Positions 8,754-16,711 of a stretch of DNA of 36,124 bases are shown piece by piece. The translations under genes and the position numbers were made by a program. The notes under the pieces were generated by a model, which saw only the letters and a list, made by a program, of their open reading frames with translations, had not been told where the DNA came from and searched no databases. The number at the start of each line of letters is the position of its first letter. The stretch's first letter is position 1. This DNA comes from Candidatus Aerophobota bacterium. GTDB lineage: Bacteria; Aerophobota; Aerophobia; Aerophobales; JAGGXI01. Where the stretch lies: assembly GCA_021163155.1 (NCBI GenBank), contig JAGGXI010000043.1, positions 1-36,124 on the forward strand, given 5' to 3'.

Positions 8754-8836
8754 GGTAGTCGCGAGGCTCAGAGCCTGCGTAACCTAAACCCTCTTAGATG
8801 TTACTACTATCTAACGGGGTAAAGGTTGCGGCTACC
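8754..8836. repeat. REP-like palindromic element with inverted GGTAG/CTACC ends
   Basis: An 83-base element between hdrA and frdB. It begins GGTAGTCGC and ends GCGGCTACC. Inside are a hairpin (GAGGCTC/GAGCCTGC region) and a second, longer imperfect stem (AACCTAAACCCTCTTAGAT pairing with ATCTAACGGGGTAAAGGTT, 15 of 19 positions). It is related to 2991-3077 and 23372-23446. Being inside the operon it may form a strong RNA structure between hdrA and frdB. Confidence 0.7.
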
Positions 8837-8841
8837 GTTTT

Positions 8842-10791
8842 TTACCTAACAAAAGCATCTACCATCTCAAATATCTGCCTTTTACTAAAATTATTATGTT
8901 GCATTGCCCCCGAAGGACAGGCAGCACAACAAGCACCGCATCCTTCACAAACAGCTGAATTAACCTTGGCTTTTTTTGTCCTTAAATCAAGTTCAATAGC
9001 ATCGTAAGCACAAACATCCACACAGTTGCCGCATCCCACACAGACTTCCTCATCAACACTGGCTATAATTGGTTCGTGGTATAATACATCTTGGGAGAAA
9101 AGACTATCTACTTTGCTTGCTGCACCTGATGCCTGAGCTACTACATCAGGGATATCTTTTGGTCCTTGAGCAGCTCCGGCAAGAAAATAACCAGCAGTAA
9201 GGCTTTCAACGGGACGAAGTTTAGGATGAGCCTCGGTTAAGAAACCATAATCATCTGCAGTAATCCTTAACTTCCTTGCTAATTCTTTTACTCCTTTACT
9301 GGGAACCACAGCCATAGCCAAAACAACCATATCTGCTGAAATTTCAATTTTCCTTCCTGTAAGTGTATCTGCTCCCCAAACCTTGATTTTATCTCCATCC
9401 TTAAATAATTTGGAAACCCTACCCCTTAAATAAAGAATCTTGTTTTCTTCCATCCCTTTCTGAAGAAACTCTTCATAGCCTTTCCCATCACACCGAATGT
9501 CCATATAAAATACATAAGCCTGGCCATCAGGAACCACATTCTTGTAAAGCATAGCTTGTTTAACAACATACATACAGCATACTTTTGAACAGTATGGGTA
9601 ATAATGCTCCGGGTCACGTGAGCCCACACATTGAATAAAAACTATTTCTTTAGGAATTTTACCGTCGGATGGTCTATGAGGTATACCTTCAGTGGGACCG
9701 GAAGGACAAAGTAATCTCTCCATTTGTAAACCATTAATGACATCCTTATATTTTCCAGCGCCATATTCACCAATTTCTGCCTTATCCATAAGGTCATAAC
9801 CCGTAGCTACAACAATTGCCCCTACATCTTCTTCAACAAAAGTATCTTTTTGGTTAAAATCTATAGCTTTTGCTAAACAGTTCTTCTCACAAGCCCTACA
9901 TTTTCCTTTTGTAAGATAAAGGCAATTATTGGAATCAATCACAGGTTTATTGGGAACAGCCTGAGGGAATAAAGTGTAAATAGCTTTTCTTTTAACTAAA
10001 AGCTCATTAAATTCCGACGGGACCCTCACGGGACACTTTTCTACACAGAGACCGCAACCAGTGCATTTATTCCAGTCAACAAAAGAAGCTTTTCTCCTAA
10101 TTTTTACTTTAAAATTCCCCACATAACCAGAAACCTCTTCTACTTCTGAATAAGCAAGAAGCTTTATCTTTGGGTGTTGCCCTACTTGCACCATCTTTGG
10201 GGTAGCAATACATTGAGGACAATCAAGCGTAGGAAAAGTTTCTGAAAGCTGAAGCATATGCCCACCAATTGATTGATTCCTCTCTACCAGAACAACCTCG
10301 TATCCGCTATCAGCAATATCTAAAGAAGCCTGAATTCCAGCTATTCCCCCTCCAATAACTAATGCTCTTTTAGTAATGGGAACACTTAGAGGGATAAGAG
10401 ATTTATCCAACTTTAATTTTTCTATAGTAGCTTTAACAATTTCTACTGCTTTTTCTGTAGCTATTTTTTTATCTTTGTGCACCCAGCTACACTGCTCTCT
10501 TATATTGGCAATCTCACATCTATAAGGATTTAATCCCACAGAAGCTACTGTATTACGAAAGGTTGTCTCATGCATTGTAGGTGAACAACAAGCTACCACT
10601 ACACCATTGAGTTTTTTCTCTTTAACTATCTCTTTTATCATATCCTGTCCCGGATCAGAGCACATATATATATAATTAGTAGCATAAACAACACCAGGGT
10701 AATCACTTATAATATTAGCTAACTTTTCTACATCTACTGTCTGAGCGATATTTAAGCCGCAATGACAAACAAAAACGCCTATCCTATTCAT
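8842..10791 (-). CDS. hdrA: Heterodisulfide reductase subunit A (canonical length)
   Basis: A 649-residue HdrA of normal architecture: N-terminal domain (1-135) with CHCG (9-12) and ACCS (67-70); FAD Rossmann motif GGGIAG (147-152); inserted ferredoxin (C243, C246, C249, C253 and C298, C301, C305); NAD(P)/FAD-reductase-like half; C-terminal ferredoxin (C584, C587, C590, C594 and C615, C618, C621, C625). In characterised complexes this FAD bifurcates electrons between a high-potential disulfide (through HdrBC) and low-potential ferredoxin. It starts three bases after hdrB and is followed by frdB after a 148-base gap holding a REP-like element. HdrC-HdrB-HdrA-FrdB-FrdA is thus a continuous block. 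The electron-accepting redox partner is inferred, not shown. Confidence 0.95.
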   Translation of the reverse strand: MNRIGVFVCHCGLNIAQTVDVEKLANIISDYPGVVYATNYIYMCSDPGQDMIKEIVKEKKLNGVVVACCSPTMHETTFRNTVASVGLNPYRCEIANIREQCSWVHKDKKIATEKAVEIVKATIEKLKLDKSLIPLSVPITKRALVIGGGIAGIQASLDIADSGYEVVLVERNQSIGGHMLQLSETFPTLDCPQCIATPKMVQVGQHPKIKLLAYSEVEEVSGYVGNFKVKIRRKASFVDWNKCTGCGLCVEKCPVRVPSEFNELLVKRKAIYTLFPQAVPNKPVIDSNNCLYLTKGKCRACEKNCLAKAIDFNQKDTFVEEDVGAIVVATGYDLMDKAEIGEYGAGKYKDVINGLQMERLLCPSGPTEGIPHRPSDGKIPKEIVFIQCVGSRDPEHYYPYCSKVCCMYVVKQAMLYKNVVPDGQAYVFYMDIRCDGKGYEEFLQKGMEENKILYLRGRVSKLFKDGDKIKVWGADTLTGRKIEISADMVVLAMAVVPSKGVKELARKLRITADDYGFLTEAHPKLRPVESLTAGYFLAGAAQGPKDIPDVVAQASGAASKVDSLFSQDVLYHEPIIASVDEEVCVGCGNCVDVCAYDAIELDLRTKKAKVNSAVCEGCGACCAACPSGAMQHNNFSKRQIFEMVDAFVR

Positions 10792-10794
10792 TTT

Positions 10795-11682
10795 TTATAC
10801 TCCACCTATTAAATGTTTACTTTCTAGTAAAGGTCGAGGGTCAACAAAATTCAATTCAAAACGACAAACCTTTTCATCAAGACCCAAAGAAAGAGCTAAA
10901 AGCTGGGTAAAATAAAATATTGGTATATTCTTAAAGTCCGAAAATTTCTCTTTTATCTCTTTTTGTCGATTGTCCAAATTAAAACCACACAAGGGACAAC
11001 TTAAAACAATTGCTTCTGCTCCCTGGTTAATAGCTGATCTTAAAATATTATAAGCTCGTTCAACAACCAAATCAACATTTGCAACAGTATTATAAGAACC
11101 ACAACACTCTGTTTTATAGGGATAATCAATTACTTCTGCACCAGTAGACTCCAGGAGATTCTCCAAAATGGTAGGGTTTTCAGGATCATCTATCCCTACC
11201 TCTGGAGGACGTAGAAGGAGGCAACCATAATAAGGAGCTACTTTTAATCCTTTAAGAGGTATCTTTACCTTTCTGGCAATTTGCTCAAAACCAATCTCAT
11301 TTTTCAAAATTTCTAAAAGATGTAAAACTTTAACCTTTCCATCGTATTTTACATCTTCTCTGTACATAAGATCATTAAGTTTGTCCAACTTCTCTTTATC
11401 TTCCTGAACTAATTTATTTGCTCTCTTTAAGGTATTGTAACACATAGAACAAAGAGTCACTACCCGATTATCCTTTTGTTCTTCCACTCGAATGAGATCA
11501 CGAATAGGAGCCAGTTGATGAATTAAATCATCGGAAGTTAAAGAATAAACTGTTCCGCAACAATTCCATCGTTGGAGTTCTACCATCTCTATGCCTAAAG
11601 AAGACGCAGAAGCTAAAGCTGAATCTTCAAAATTTTTTGCCATCGTTTTTAAAGTGCATCCTGGAAAATAAGAAATTTTCAT
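10795..11682 (-). CDS. hdrB: Heterodisulfide reductase subunit B (first set)
   Basis: A 295-residue HdrB with two CCG domains: C9, C41-C42, C78, C81 and C154, C193-C194, C229, C232, the ligands for the two non-cubane [4Fe-4S] clusters that split disulfides in this family. The ATG at 11682 (MKISYFPGC) is chosen because AAAGGGG lies six bases upstream and the family starts with this motif. A longer reading from 11811 would run through the repeat array at 11706-11879 and is rejected. The stop is three bases before hdrA. A 218-base gap separates it from hdrC upstream, which is unusual for an hdrCB pair and is filled by repeats. Confidence 0.94.
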   Translation of the reverse strand: MKISYFPGCTLKTMAKNFEDSALASASSLGIEMVELQRWNCCGTVYSLTSDDLIHQLAPIRDLIRVEEQKDNRVVTLCSMCYNTLKRANKLVQEDKEKLDKLNDLMYREDVKYDGKVKVLHLLEILKNEIGFEQIARKVKIPLKGLKVAPYYGCLLLRPPEVGIDDPENPTILENLLESTGAEVIDYPYKTECCGSYNTVANVDLVVERAYNILRSAINQGAEAIVLSCPLCGFNLDNRQKEIKEKFSDFKNIPIFYFTQLLALSLGLDEKVCRFELNFVDPRPLLESKHLIGGV

Positions 11683-11705
11683 CTTTACCCCTTTCATCAA
11701 ATCAA

Positions 11706-11879
11706 GTAAATGGGTAAATGGGATAATGGGTAAATGAGTTAACTGGGCAAACTCTTTGGTACTATTTCTTACAGCTTTTTCACCTATACTTGAGAGTACT
11801 AAGAGGAGCAATCTTTCTCATTATCTTCATACATTAGCATCTACTCATTCACTCATCTACTCATCTACCCAGAGTTAAT
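11706..11879. repeat. Degenerate heptamer-like repeats in inverted arrangement
   Basis: The hdrC-hdrB gap holds two facing arrays. The left (about 11706-11752) repeats variants of GGGTAAATG. The right (about 11833-11879) repeats ACTCATCT on the plus strand, i.e. AGATGAGT on the minus strand. GGGTAAATGAGT at 11728-11739 pairs with ACTCATCTACCC at 11859-11870 (11 of 12). The flanks also pair (TTAACTGGG with CCCAGAGTTAA). The about 95 bases between show no gene. This looks like an inserted palindromic repeat element rather than coding DNA. Confidence 0.6.
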
Positions 11880-11900
11880 TTTAATACTTTTCTCATATCA

Positions 11901-12308
11901 TCAACCACTAAATTTCCGAAGAGCGCTAACCAAAGCTATCTGAGGAACTTGAGAAAGAGTTTCCCTGGGGATAGACAAAGGATTAACATAATCTACATTT
12001 TTCCTGAGAGTGATCTGTCTAAGAGCTTCCATAATTTTTGCTACATCTACCCCCTTAGGACAACGGGTAACACAGGTAAAACAAGAAGCACAAACCCAGA
12101 TTGTTTTGGAATTTAAAACCTCTTCTTCTCCTCCAAGTTGGACAAGGCGAATAATCTCACTGGGAGATATATCCATCTCTGATATGCTGGGACAGCCTGC
12201 AGAACATTTCCCACATTGGTAACACGCATAGATGTTCTGTTCACTCAACTCCTCTACTTTATCTAAAAATTTACTTTTAGTATTTTTAATAGAAATTTCT
12301 GCCCTCAT
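11901..12308 (-). CDS. hdrC: Heterodisulfide reductase subunit C (first set)
   Basis: A 135-residue iron-sulfur subunit with C29-x2-C32-x2-C35-x3-C39-P and C73-x2-C76-x2-C79-x3-C83-P, the two [4Fe-4S] motifs of HdrC, and helical spacing typical of the family. It carries electrons between HdrA and HdrB in the cytoplasm. The ATG has TGGAGA upstream. It begins two bases after the lipoate-ligase gene, so the ligase, the lipoyl carrier and the Hdr set are tightly joined. It is separated from hdrB by a repeat-filled 218-base gap. Assignment is firm. Confidence 0.94.
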   Translation of the reverse strand: MRAEISIKNTKSKFLDKVEELSEQNIYACYQCGKCSAGCPSISEMDISPSEIIRLVQLGGEEEVLNSKTIWVCASCFTCVTRCPKGVDVAKIMEALRQITLRKNVDYVNPLSIPRETLSQVPQIALVSALRKFSG

Positions 12309-12310
12309 TT

Positions 12311-13360
12311 TTATTTCTCCACTTTCATTGCCTTTAAAAAATCTTCTGATGCAACACCGGGAGATTGAACTTTCTCCTTATCATAGAACTCTTCTATTTT
12401 AGAATCCAGCAGGCTCCTTTTGCGAATTTTTCCCTTTAAATTACTCTCTAATCCTTCAAGGCAATCTTTCGGATAAAGTGTAAAATCACCTGAGAGATCA
12501 ATCTCATTTATTCTCTCTTTCTCTACCTCCTGAGCAGCTCTTATCAATCCGCCTTTTGCTTTATGCATTCCATAAATAACCTCTACCCCTTCCCTTATTT
12601 TTACGCCAGTTAACATTTTCGGTGTTTTTTTAAAAAGAAAAACCGGGGAAGTAAACTCTTTTTCTAAATTCTCCATTAATTTAATCATTCTTGGAGTAAG
12701 CTCCACTGGCTCAAGCTTTCCAAAAAGTTTCTCAAATTTTTCAATTAAAACAGATTTAATCTCTTCCCTTGGAGGAACTTCTCCTAACTCTTCCTTCATA
12801 GTAGTTAGATTTTCTTTCATACTTTTATAGATCTTATCTCTAAATTTTTCCTCAGGCACTTTCAATACTTTACTCATCGCCTTATAATTAAAATCTAAGA
12901 GAATTCCTCCCACCCAAACAAAACAATCTCCAATATCTCCACTTCCTTCACCATCAATCTTTCTTCCCTCTTTAGTAAGAATATCATTTACAGAACGAAA
13001 ATTTGTCTCAATCCCAAATTCTCTATAAGTCTCTATTATCGGAAGAGAAAACCTTTTATAATTTTCGCTTATCTTTCGGGAGAATATGGGATTATCTCTT
13101 TTTATAATCACTTGATGAAATATCTGGTTCTCGTCTAAATATGTAGCTCCCCCTCCTAACTCCCTCCTCATCACAGGAATATTTGCCTTTTTGCAGAATT
13201 GAAGGTCAACTTCTTCTTTGGCGTTTTGAAAATATCCTACACTCGCCAAAGGAGTTTTTGGAGAAACTATCACCAAAGCTTCTATTCCCATTCGTGCAAG
13301 AAGATGAAAAAAAAGCATAGATTGTTGTCCAGGGAGTTTATCTAGATTAAATAAATACAT
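12311..13360 (-). CDS. lplA: Lipoate-protein ligase A family protein
   Basis: A 349-residue LplA/BPL-fold protein predicted to attach lipoate (through lipoyl-AMP) to a carrier lysine. The lipoate-binding signature RRELGGGATYLDE is at 65-77, and the catalytic-lysine region NDILTKEGRKIDG at 125-137 places the key Lys at 134. The usual following S/N-A-Q is replaced by GEGSGD, a divergence from housekeeping LplA. Residues from about 230 on form a C-terminal accessory domain, as in two-domain ligases. It starts three bases after the GcvH-like gene and ends two bases before hdrC. The obvious substrate is that neighbouring carrier. Ligases of this type are known next to sHdr/LbpA genes; whether this one belongs to that clade needs a tree. 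Confidence 0.88.
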   Translation of the reverse strand: MYLFNLDKLPGQQSMLFFHLLARMGIEALVIVSPKTPLASVGYFQNAKEEVDLQFCKKANIPVMRRELGGGATYLDENQIFHQVIIKRDNPIFSRKISENYKRFSLPIIETYREFGIETNFRSVNDILTKEGRKIDGEGSGDIGDCFVWVGGILLDFNYKAMSKVLKVPEEKFRDKIYKSMKENLTTMKEELGEVPPREEIKSVLIEKFEKLFGKLEPVELTPRMIKLMENLEKEFTSPVFLFKKTPKMLTGVKIREGVEVIYGMHKAKGGLIRAAQEVEKERINEIDLSGDFTLYPKDCLEGLESNLKGKIRKRSLLDSKIEEFYDKEKVQSPGVASEDFLKAMKVEK

Positions 13361-13363
13361 TAT

Positions 13364-13792
13364 CTATTTTTCCTCCTTAGGATGCTTTGCTATTTCTCCT
13401 TTTAACCATTCAATTGCTTTTTCTCCCTTCATTAAATTATCAAGCTCAGTAGGGTCACTCATTTTTACTTCAAAAAGCCACCCTTCACCATAAGGGTCTT
13501 TATTCATCAGCGTAGGGTCATCCTCAACATCCTCATTCGTACTTACTATCTCCCCAGAAACGGGAGTATATAGCTTACCCAGCCATTTACCTGTCTCATA
13601 ACTACCTACAGCATCATCCTGTTTTACCTCATCCCCTTCCTCAGGTATTTCAATATAACTTATCTCACCAGCAAGTTTCTGGGAAAAATCATTCAAGCCG
13701 ACCCTAACCTTATCTCCCTCAACCTTTGCCCACATATGTTCCTTATGGTAATAAAGCTCATCAGGCATATCATAATCTTCTATCTTACTCAT
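13364..13792 (-). CDS. GcvH-like lipoyl carrier protein (LbpA-like candidate)
   Basis: A 142-residue protein of the glycine-cleavage H / lipoate-binding fold. The lipoylation site lies in a beta hairpin, ETGKWLGKLYTPVSGE at 66-81, with K69 the expected lipoylated lysine. In housekeeping H protein the residue after this Lys is usually small; here it is Trp70. The flanking GEISYIEIPEEGD and NKDPYGEGWL motifs are typical. No gcvP, gcvT or lpd is in the window. Instead it lies between fumarase and lipoate ligase/hdrCBA. GcvH-like carriers beside Hdr genes are known as LbpA in the sHdr sulfur-oxidation system. Here it may carry a dithiol for HdrB or the fumarate reductase, which is inference. Start ATG has a GGAGGAGAGGAG site. 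Confidence 0.88.
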   Translation of the reverse strand: MSKIEDYDMPDELYYHKEHMWAKVEGDKVRVGLNDFSQKLAGEISYIEIPEEGDEVKQDDAVGSYETGKWLGKLYTPVSGEIVSTNEDVEDDPTLMNKDPYGEGWLFEVKMSDPTELDNLMKGEKAIEWLKGEIAKHPKEEK

Positions 13793-13815
13793 TTCTCCTC
13801 TCCTCCTTTTTATTT

Positions 13816-13843
13816 AGAGATTTCTGACTTTTTCAGAAACTCT
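13816..13843. repeat. Hairpin repeat, AGAGATTTCTG family, copy 2
   Basis: An inverted repeat (AGAGATTTCTGA at 13816-13827, TTCAGAAACTCT at 13832-13843, one mismatch) in the gap between fumarase beta and the lipoyl-carrier gene. It is the same family as 6134-6162, with a similar downstream flank (TGATTACAAAGATTAAAT). It lies within the operon. Confidence 0.55.
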
Positions 13844-13868
13844 GATTACAAAGATTAAATCAAAATTC

Positions 13869-14423
13869 TTATTTAGCATATTTTGGTGGTTCACTCTCAT
13901 ATAAATTATTTCCCTTTGAATCTATCACCACAATTGCTGGAAAATCCTCTACATAGTAACGATGAATAGCCTCTGGACCTAAATCCTCATAAGCTACAAC
14001 TTCAGATTTCTTTATACTTTTAGCAATTAAAGCTGCTGCTCCACCAACAGCATGGAAATAAACTGCATTATTTTTCTTCATGCTCTCAACTACTTCTTTG
14101 GAACGAAGTCCTTTCCCAATCATTCCCTTAAGCCCTTTATCCAATAATGCTGGAGCGTAGGGGTCCATACGATAACTTGTAGTTGGACCAGCAGCACCAC
14201 AAGCATAACCAGGTGGAGTAGGAGCTGGGCCAACATAGTAAATAATTTGATTTTTAATTTCTATTGGCAACTTTTCATTCTTCTGTAGAAGAGAGAATAA
14301 GCGTTTATGAGCTGCGTCTCTGCCAGTGTATATATATCCTGTAATATTTACTGTATCCCCCGCTTTTAAGCTAAAAACTACCTCATCCGTTAAAGGAGTA
14401 ATAACTTTTATAATTTTTGCCAT
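13869..14423 (-). CDS. fumB: Class I fumarate hydratase, beta (C-terminal) subunit
   Basis: A 184-residue C-terminal-type subunit of the oxygen-sensitive [4Fe-4S] fumarase (two-subunit form; also resembles TtdB of tartrate dehydratase). It makes malate from fumarate with the alpha subunit. Family marks are the GYIYTGRDAAHKR region (about 29-41), GPAPTPPGYACGAAGPTTSYRMD (about 60-82) and AVGGAAALIA (about 125-134). The ATG at 14423 is chosen because AAGGAGGG lies upstream and the protein then starts MAKIIKVITPL as in the family. An upstream in-frame ATG at 14480 would overlap the alpha gene by 44 bases. It follows alpha by 13 bases. Malic enzyme upstream and fumarate reductase downstream favour fumarase over tartrate dehydratase. 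Confidence 0.9.
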   Translation of the reverse strand: MAKIIKVITPLTDEVVFSLKAGDTVNITGYIYTGRDAAHKRLFSLLQKNEKLPIEIKNQIIYYVGPAPTPPGYACGAAGPTTSYRMDPYAPALLDKGLKGMIGKGLRSKEVVESMKKNNAVYFHAVGGAAALIAKSIKKSEVVAYEDLGPEAIHRYYVEDFPAIVVIDSKGNNLYESEPPKYAK

Positions 14424-14436
14424 TGATAACCCTCCT

Positions 14437-15282
14437 TTATAAAGTTCCTTCTGCATGTCGAGCTGCATGACAGCAGACATTTACCGCCACTGGCATACCA
14501 GCAATATGTGTAGGAGTATATTCAATATTTACTGCCAGTGATGTGACTCTTCCACCCAAACCTCCGGGCCCGATTCCTAAATTGTTTATCCGCTCCAAAA
14601 CTTCCTTTTCCATCCTGGCATATCGCTCATCTCGACTATGCTCTCCAATTTTACGAAGAAGTGCCTTTTTAGCAATGACAAAAGCCTTGTCTACAGTTCC
14701 TCCAATACCCACACCTACTATAGTAGGAGGACAAGGATTAGGGCCTGCTTTCCTTACAGTCTCTACTATAAAATTTTTAATTCCTTCCGGACCATCAGCA
14801 GGTTTCATCATGGATAAGGCACTCATATTTTCACTACCAAACCCCTTAGGCGTAACCATAAATTTAATCTTATCTCCAGGAACAATACTGGTATATATAA
14901 TCGCTGGAGTATTTGTTCCTGTATTCTTTCGTGCAAATACAGGGTCATCTACAGTAGATTTCCTTAAATATCCTTCTACATAAGCTTCCTTAACCCCTTC
15001 ATTAATAGCCTCTTCAAAATTACCCCCTATAATATGAACCTCCTGCCCTATTTCTACATATAAAACAGCCAAACCTGTATCCTGGCAGATAGCAATTTCT
15101 TCATCCGAAGCTATTTTGTAGTTTTTTAGCAGCATATTAAGCACTGAGCGGCCGGTCTCTGAAACTTCTTTTTCTCGGGCTTCCTTCAGGGCCATTAAAA
15201 CATCCTCTCCAATATGATAGTTTGCCCTTAAAAATAGTTCTTTAACTTTATCTTTAACCTTATCTACCTCTATCTCACGCAT
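14437..15282 (-). CDS. fumA: Class I fumarate hydratase, alpha (N-terminal) subunit
   Basis: A 281-residue N-terminal-type subunit of class I fumarase. The three cluster cysteines are visible in AICQDTG (about 65), NPCPPT (about 187) and NVCCHAARH (near the C-terminus). GTNTPAIIY, TPKGFGSENMS and GGLGGR are further family motifs. With the beta subunit it hydrates fumarate to malate. Start ATG has GAAGGAG. It lies 60 bases after malic enzyme and 13 before beta. L(+)-tartrate dehydratase alpha is the main alternative; the operon context argues for fumarase. Confidence 0.92.
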   Translation of the reverse strand: MREIEVDKVKDKVKELFLRANYHIGEDVLMALKEAREKEVSETGRSVLNMLLKNYKIASDEEIAICQDTGLAVLYVEIGQEVHIIGGNFEEAINEGVKEAYVEGYLRKSTVDDPVFARKNTGTNTPAIIYTSIVPGDKIKFMVTPKGFGSENMSALSMMKPADGPEGIKNFIVETVRKAGPNPCPPTIVGVGIGGTVDKAFVIAKKALLRKIGEHSRDERYARMEKEVLERINNLGIGPGGLGGRVTSLAVNIEYTPTHIAGMPVAVNVCCHAARHAEGTL

Positions 15283-15342
15283 TATTTATCTCCTTCCCAT
15301 TTACCCTATTAGACAGTAAACATCTAACAAGGTTTACAGCTT

Positions 15343-16683
15343 TTATTCTGGAGGAGGCTGGATAAAACCTTTTTCCATATGGAGTTTGGTAATTTCCTGG
15401 GACTTTTTTATAGCTGAAGAGGCAAGCTCTCTTAATTCTTCTTTAGTTCTCTTTATTCTTGCTACTCCCTGTTCTATAGCCTTCAACCCTACGGCTACCG
15501 CCTCCTGGATAAACATTTCTGTTTCTCCCATAGTGGGAATTATATACTCTTCACTTAGTCCTTTTTCCTCTGCATAACTGGATATAGCCTTTGCTGCAGT
15601 AATACACATCTCATCAGTTATACTTCTCGCTCCCACATCCAGAACGCCTCTAAAAACAGCAGGAAATCCAAGAGAATTGTTCACCTGATTAGGAAAATCG
15701 GAACGGCCGGTAGCCACAATCCTTACTCCTGCTTCTTTCGCCTCCCAGGGCCATATTTCAGGAATAGGATTGGCGCAAGCAAAAACTATAGCATCCTTAG
15801 CCATACCAGCTATTTCTTCCTTCTTTATTGTACCGGGGCCAGACTTGGATAAAGCAATACAAACATCAGCACCCTCAAGAGCTTCCTTTATACCGCCAGT
15901 TCTTCCTTCTTTATTTGTCTTCTCACACATATTCCACTTAGTAGGCTCTTTCTTTAATTCTGTTCTTCCTTTATGGAGAATACCTTTACTATCCACCATG
16001 ATAACCTTTTCAGGATTTGCTCCAGCTAACATTATATACTTGGCATTGTTCATATTTGCTGCCCCTGCTCCAACAAAAGTAATGGAGACCTCTCCCAACC
16101 TCTTATTAACCACCTTTAAGGCACTAATTAATCCAGCTAAACTAATTAGTGCTGTTCCTTGCTGGTCATCATGCCATACAGGAATATTTAACTCTTTCTG
16201 TAATCTCTCAAGAATATAAAAACATTTCGGTTTGGCAATATCTTCAAGATTTATACCTCCAAATGTAGGAGCAAGCCATTTAACAGCAGTAATTATCTCA
16301 TCAGGATCTTTAGTATTTAAACATATAGGAAATGCATCTACCCCCCCTAAATATTTAAATAGCATCCCCTTACCTTCCATCACTGGTAAAGCAGCTTGAG
16401 GTCCTATATCTCCCAATCCAAGCACTCTTGTTCCGTCACTAACAATGGCAACAAAATTTCCCTTATTTGTGTGTTCATACACCTTAGATTCATCTTTTTG
16501 AATATCCAGGCAGGGTTCTGCTACGCCAGGAGTGTACCAGATAGCAAAATCTTCATAAGTTCTCACTGGAGCCTTAATCTCTACACCTATCTTTCCTCGG
16601 TAAAAGGGATGATATTTCATAGCAAACATTTTAGGCTCATTAGCCTTTGCCAAAAGTTCCTCTTTTGTCAGCTCTTTGCCCAT
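15343..16683 (-). CDS. maeB: NAD(P)-dependent malic enzyme (short bacterial type)
   Basis: A 446-residue malic enzyme, converting malate to pyruvate, CO2 and NAD(P)H. Visible motifs: WYTPGVAEPC (49-58, catalytic Tyr50), EGKGMLFK (103-110, catalytic Lys105), GGINLEDI (142-149) and HDDQQGTA (171-178) for the divalent metal, and GAGAAN (205-210) for the nucleotide. It is the length of the malic-enzyme domain alone, without the phosphotransacetylase tail of long MaeB. The third glycine of the usual GxGxxG is Asn210, so the cofactor preference is uncertain. It is the first enzyme gene after gntR, 28 bases downstream, and joins fumarase to pyruvate. Start has AAGGAG. Confidence 0.94.
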   Translation of the reverse strand: MGKELTKEELLAKANEPKMFAMKYHPFYRGKIGVEIKAPVRTYEDFAIWYTPGVAEPCLDIQKDESKVYEHTNKGNFVAIVSDGTRVLGLGDIGPQAALPVMEGKGMLFKYLGGVDAFPICLNTKDPDEIITAVKWLAPTFGGINLEDIAKPKCFYILERLQKELNIPVWHDDQQGTALISLAGLISALKVVNKRLGEVSITFVGAGAANMNNAKYIMLAGANPEKVIMVDSKGILHKGRTELKKEPTKWNMCEKTNKEGRTGGIKEALEGADVCIALSKSGPGTIKKEEIAGMAKDAIVFACANPIPEIWPWEAKEAGVRIVATGRSDFPNQVNNSLGFPAVFRGVLDVGARSITDEMCITAAKAISSYAEEKGLSEEYIIPTMGETEMFIQEAVAVGLKAIEQGVARIKRTKEELRELASSAIKKSQEITKLHMEKGFIQPPPE

Positions 16684-16711
16684 TATATTCTCCTTCTAAA
16701 AATTTATTTTT

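Noticed and set aside
11683-11811. Longer HdrB starting at 11811
   Set aside because: The extra 43 residues are translated repeat sequence; the ATG at 11682 has a good ribosome site and gives the family N-terminus.
11833-11879. A short CRISPR-like array
   Set aside because: Units are only 7-8 bases, degenerate, with no spacers and no cas genes.
13364-13792. Glycine cleavage system H protein in its usual role
   Set aside because: No gcvT, gcvP or lpd nearby, and the gene is locked between fumarase and lipoate ligase/hdrC. Kept only as an alternative.
11901-13792. A bona fide sHdr sulfur-oxidation locus
   Set aside because: The sHdr signature genes (second hdrB/hdrC pair in fixed order with the conserved hypothetical, rhodanese/TusA/DsrE) are not seen; the neighbours are C4-acid enzymes.
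14543-14983. A 146-codon plus-strand open frame opposite fumarase alpha
   Set aside because: Antisense reading of a well conserved gene; no ribosome site or family motif.
15343-16683. Phosphotransacetylase-fused MaeB
   Set aside because: The protein ends after the malic-enzyme domain at 446 residues; no Pta domain follows.
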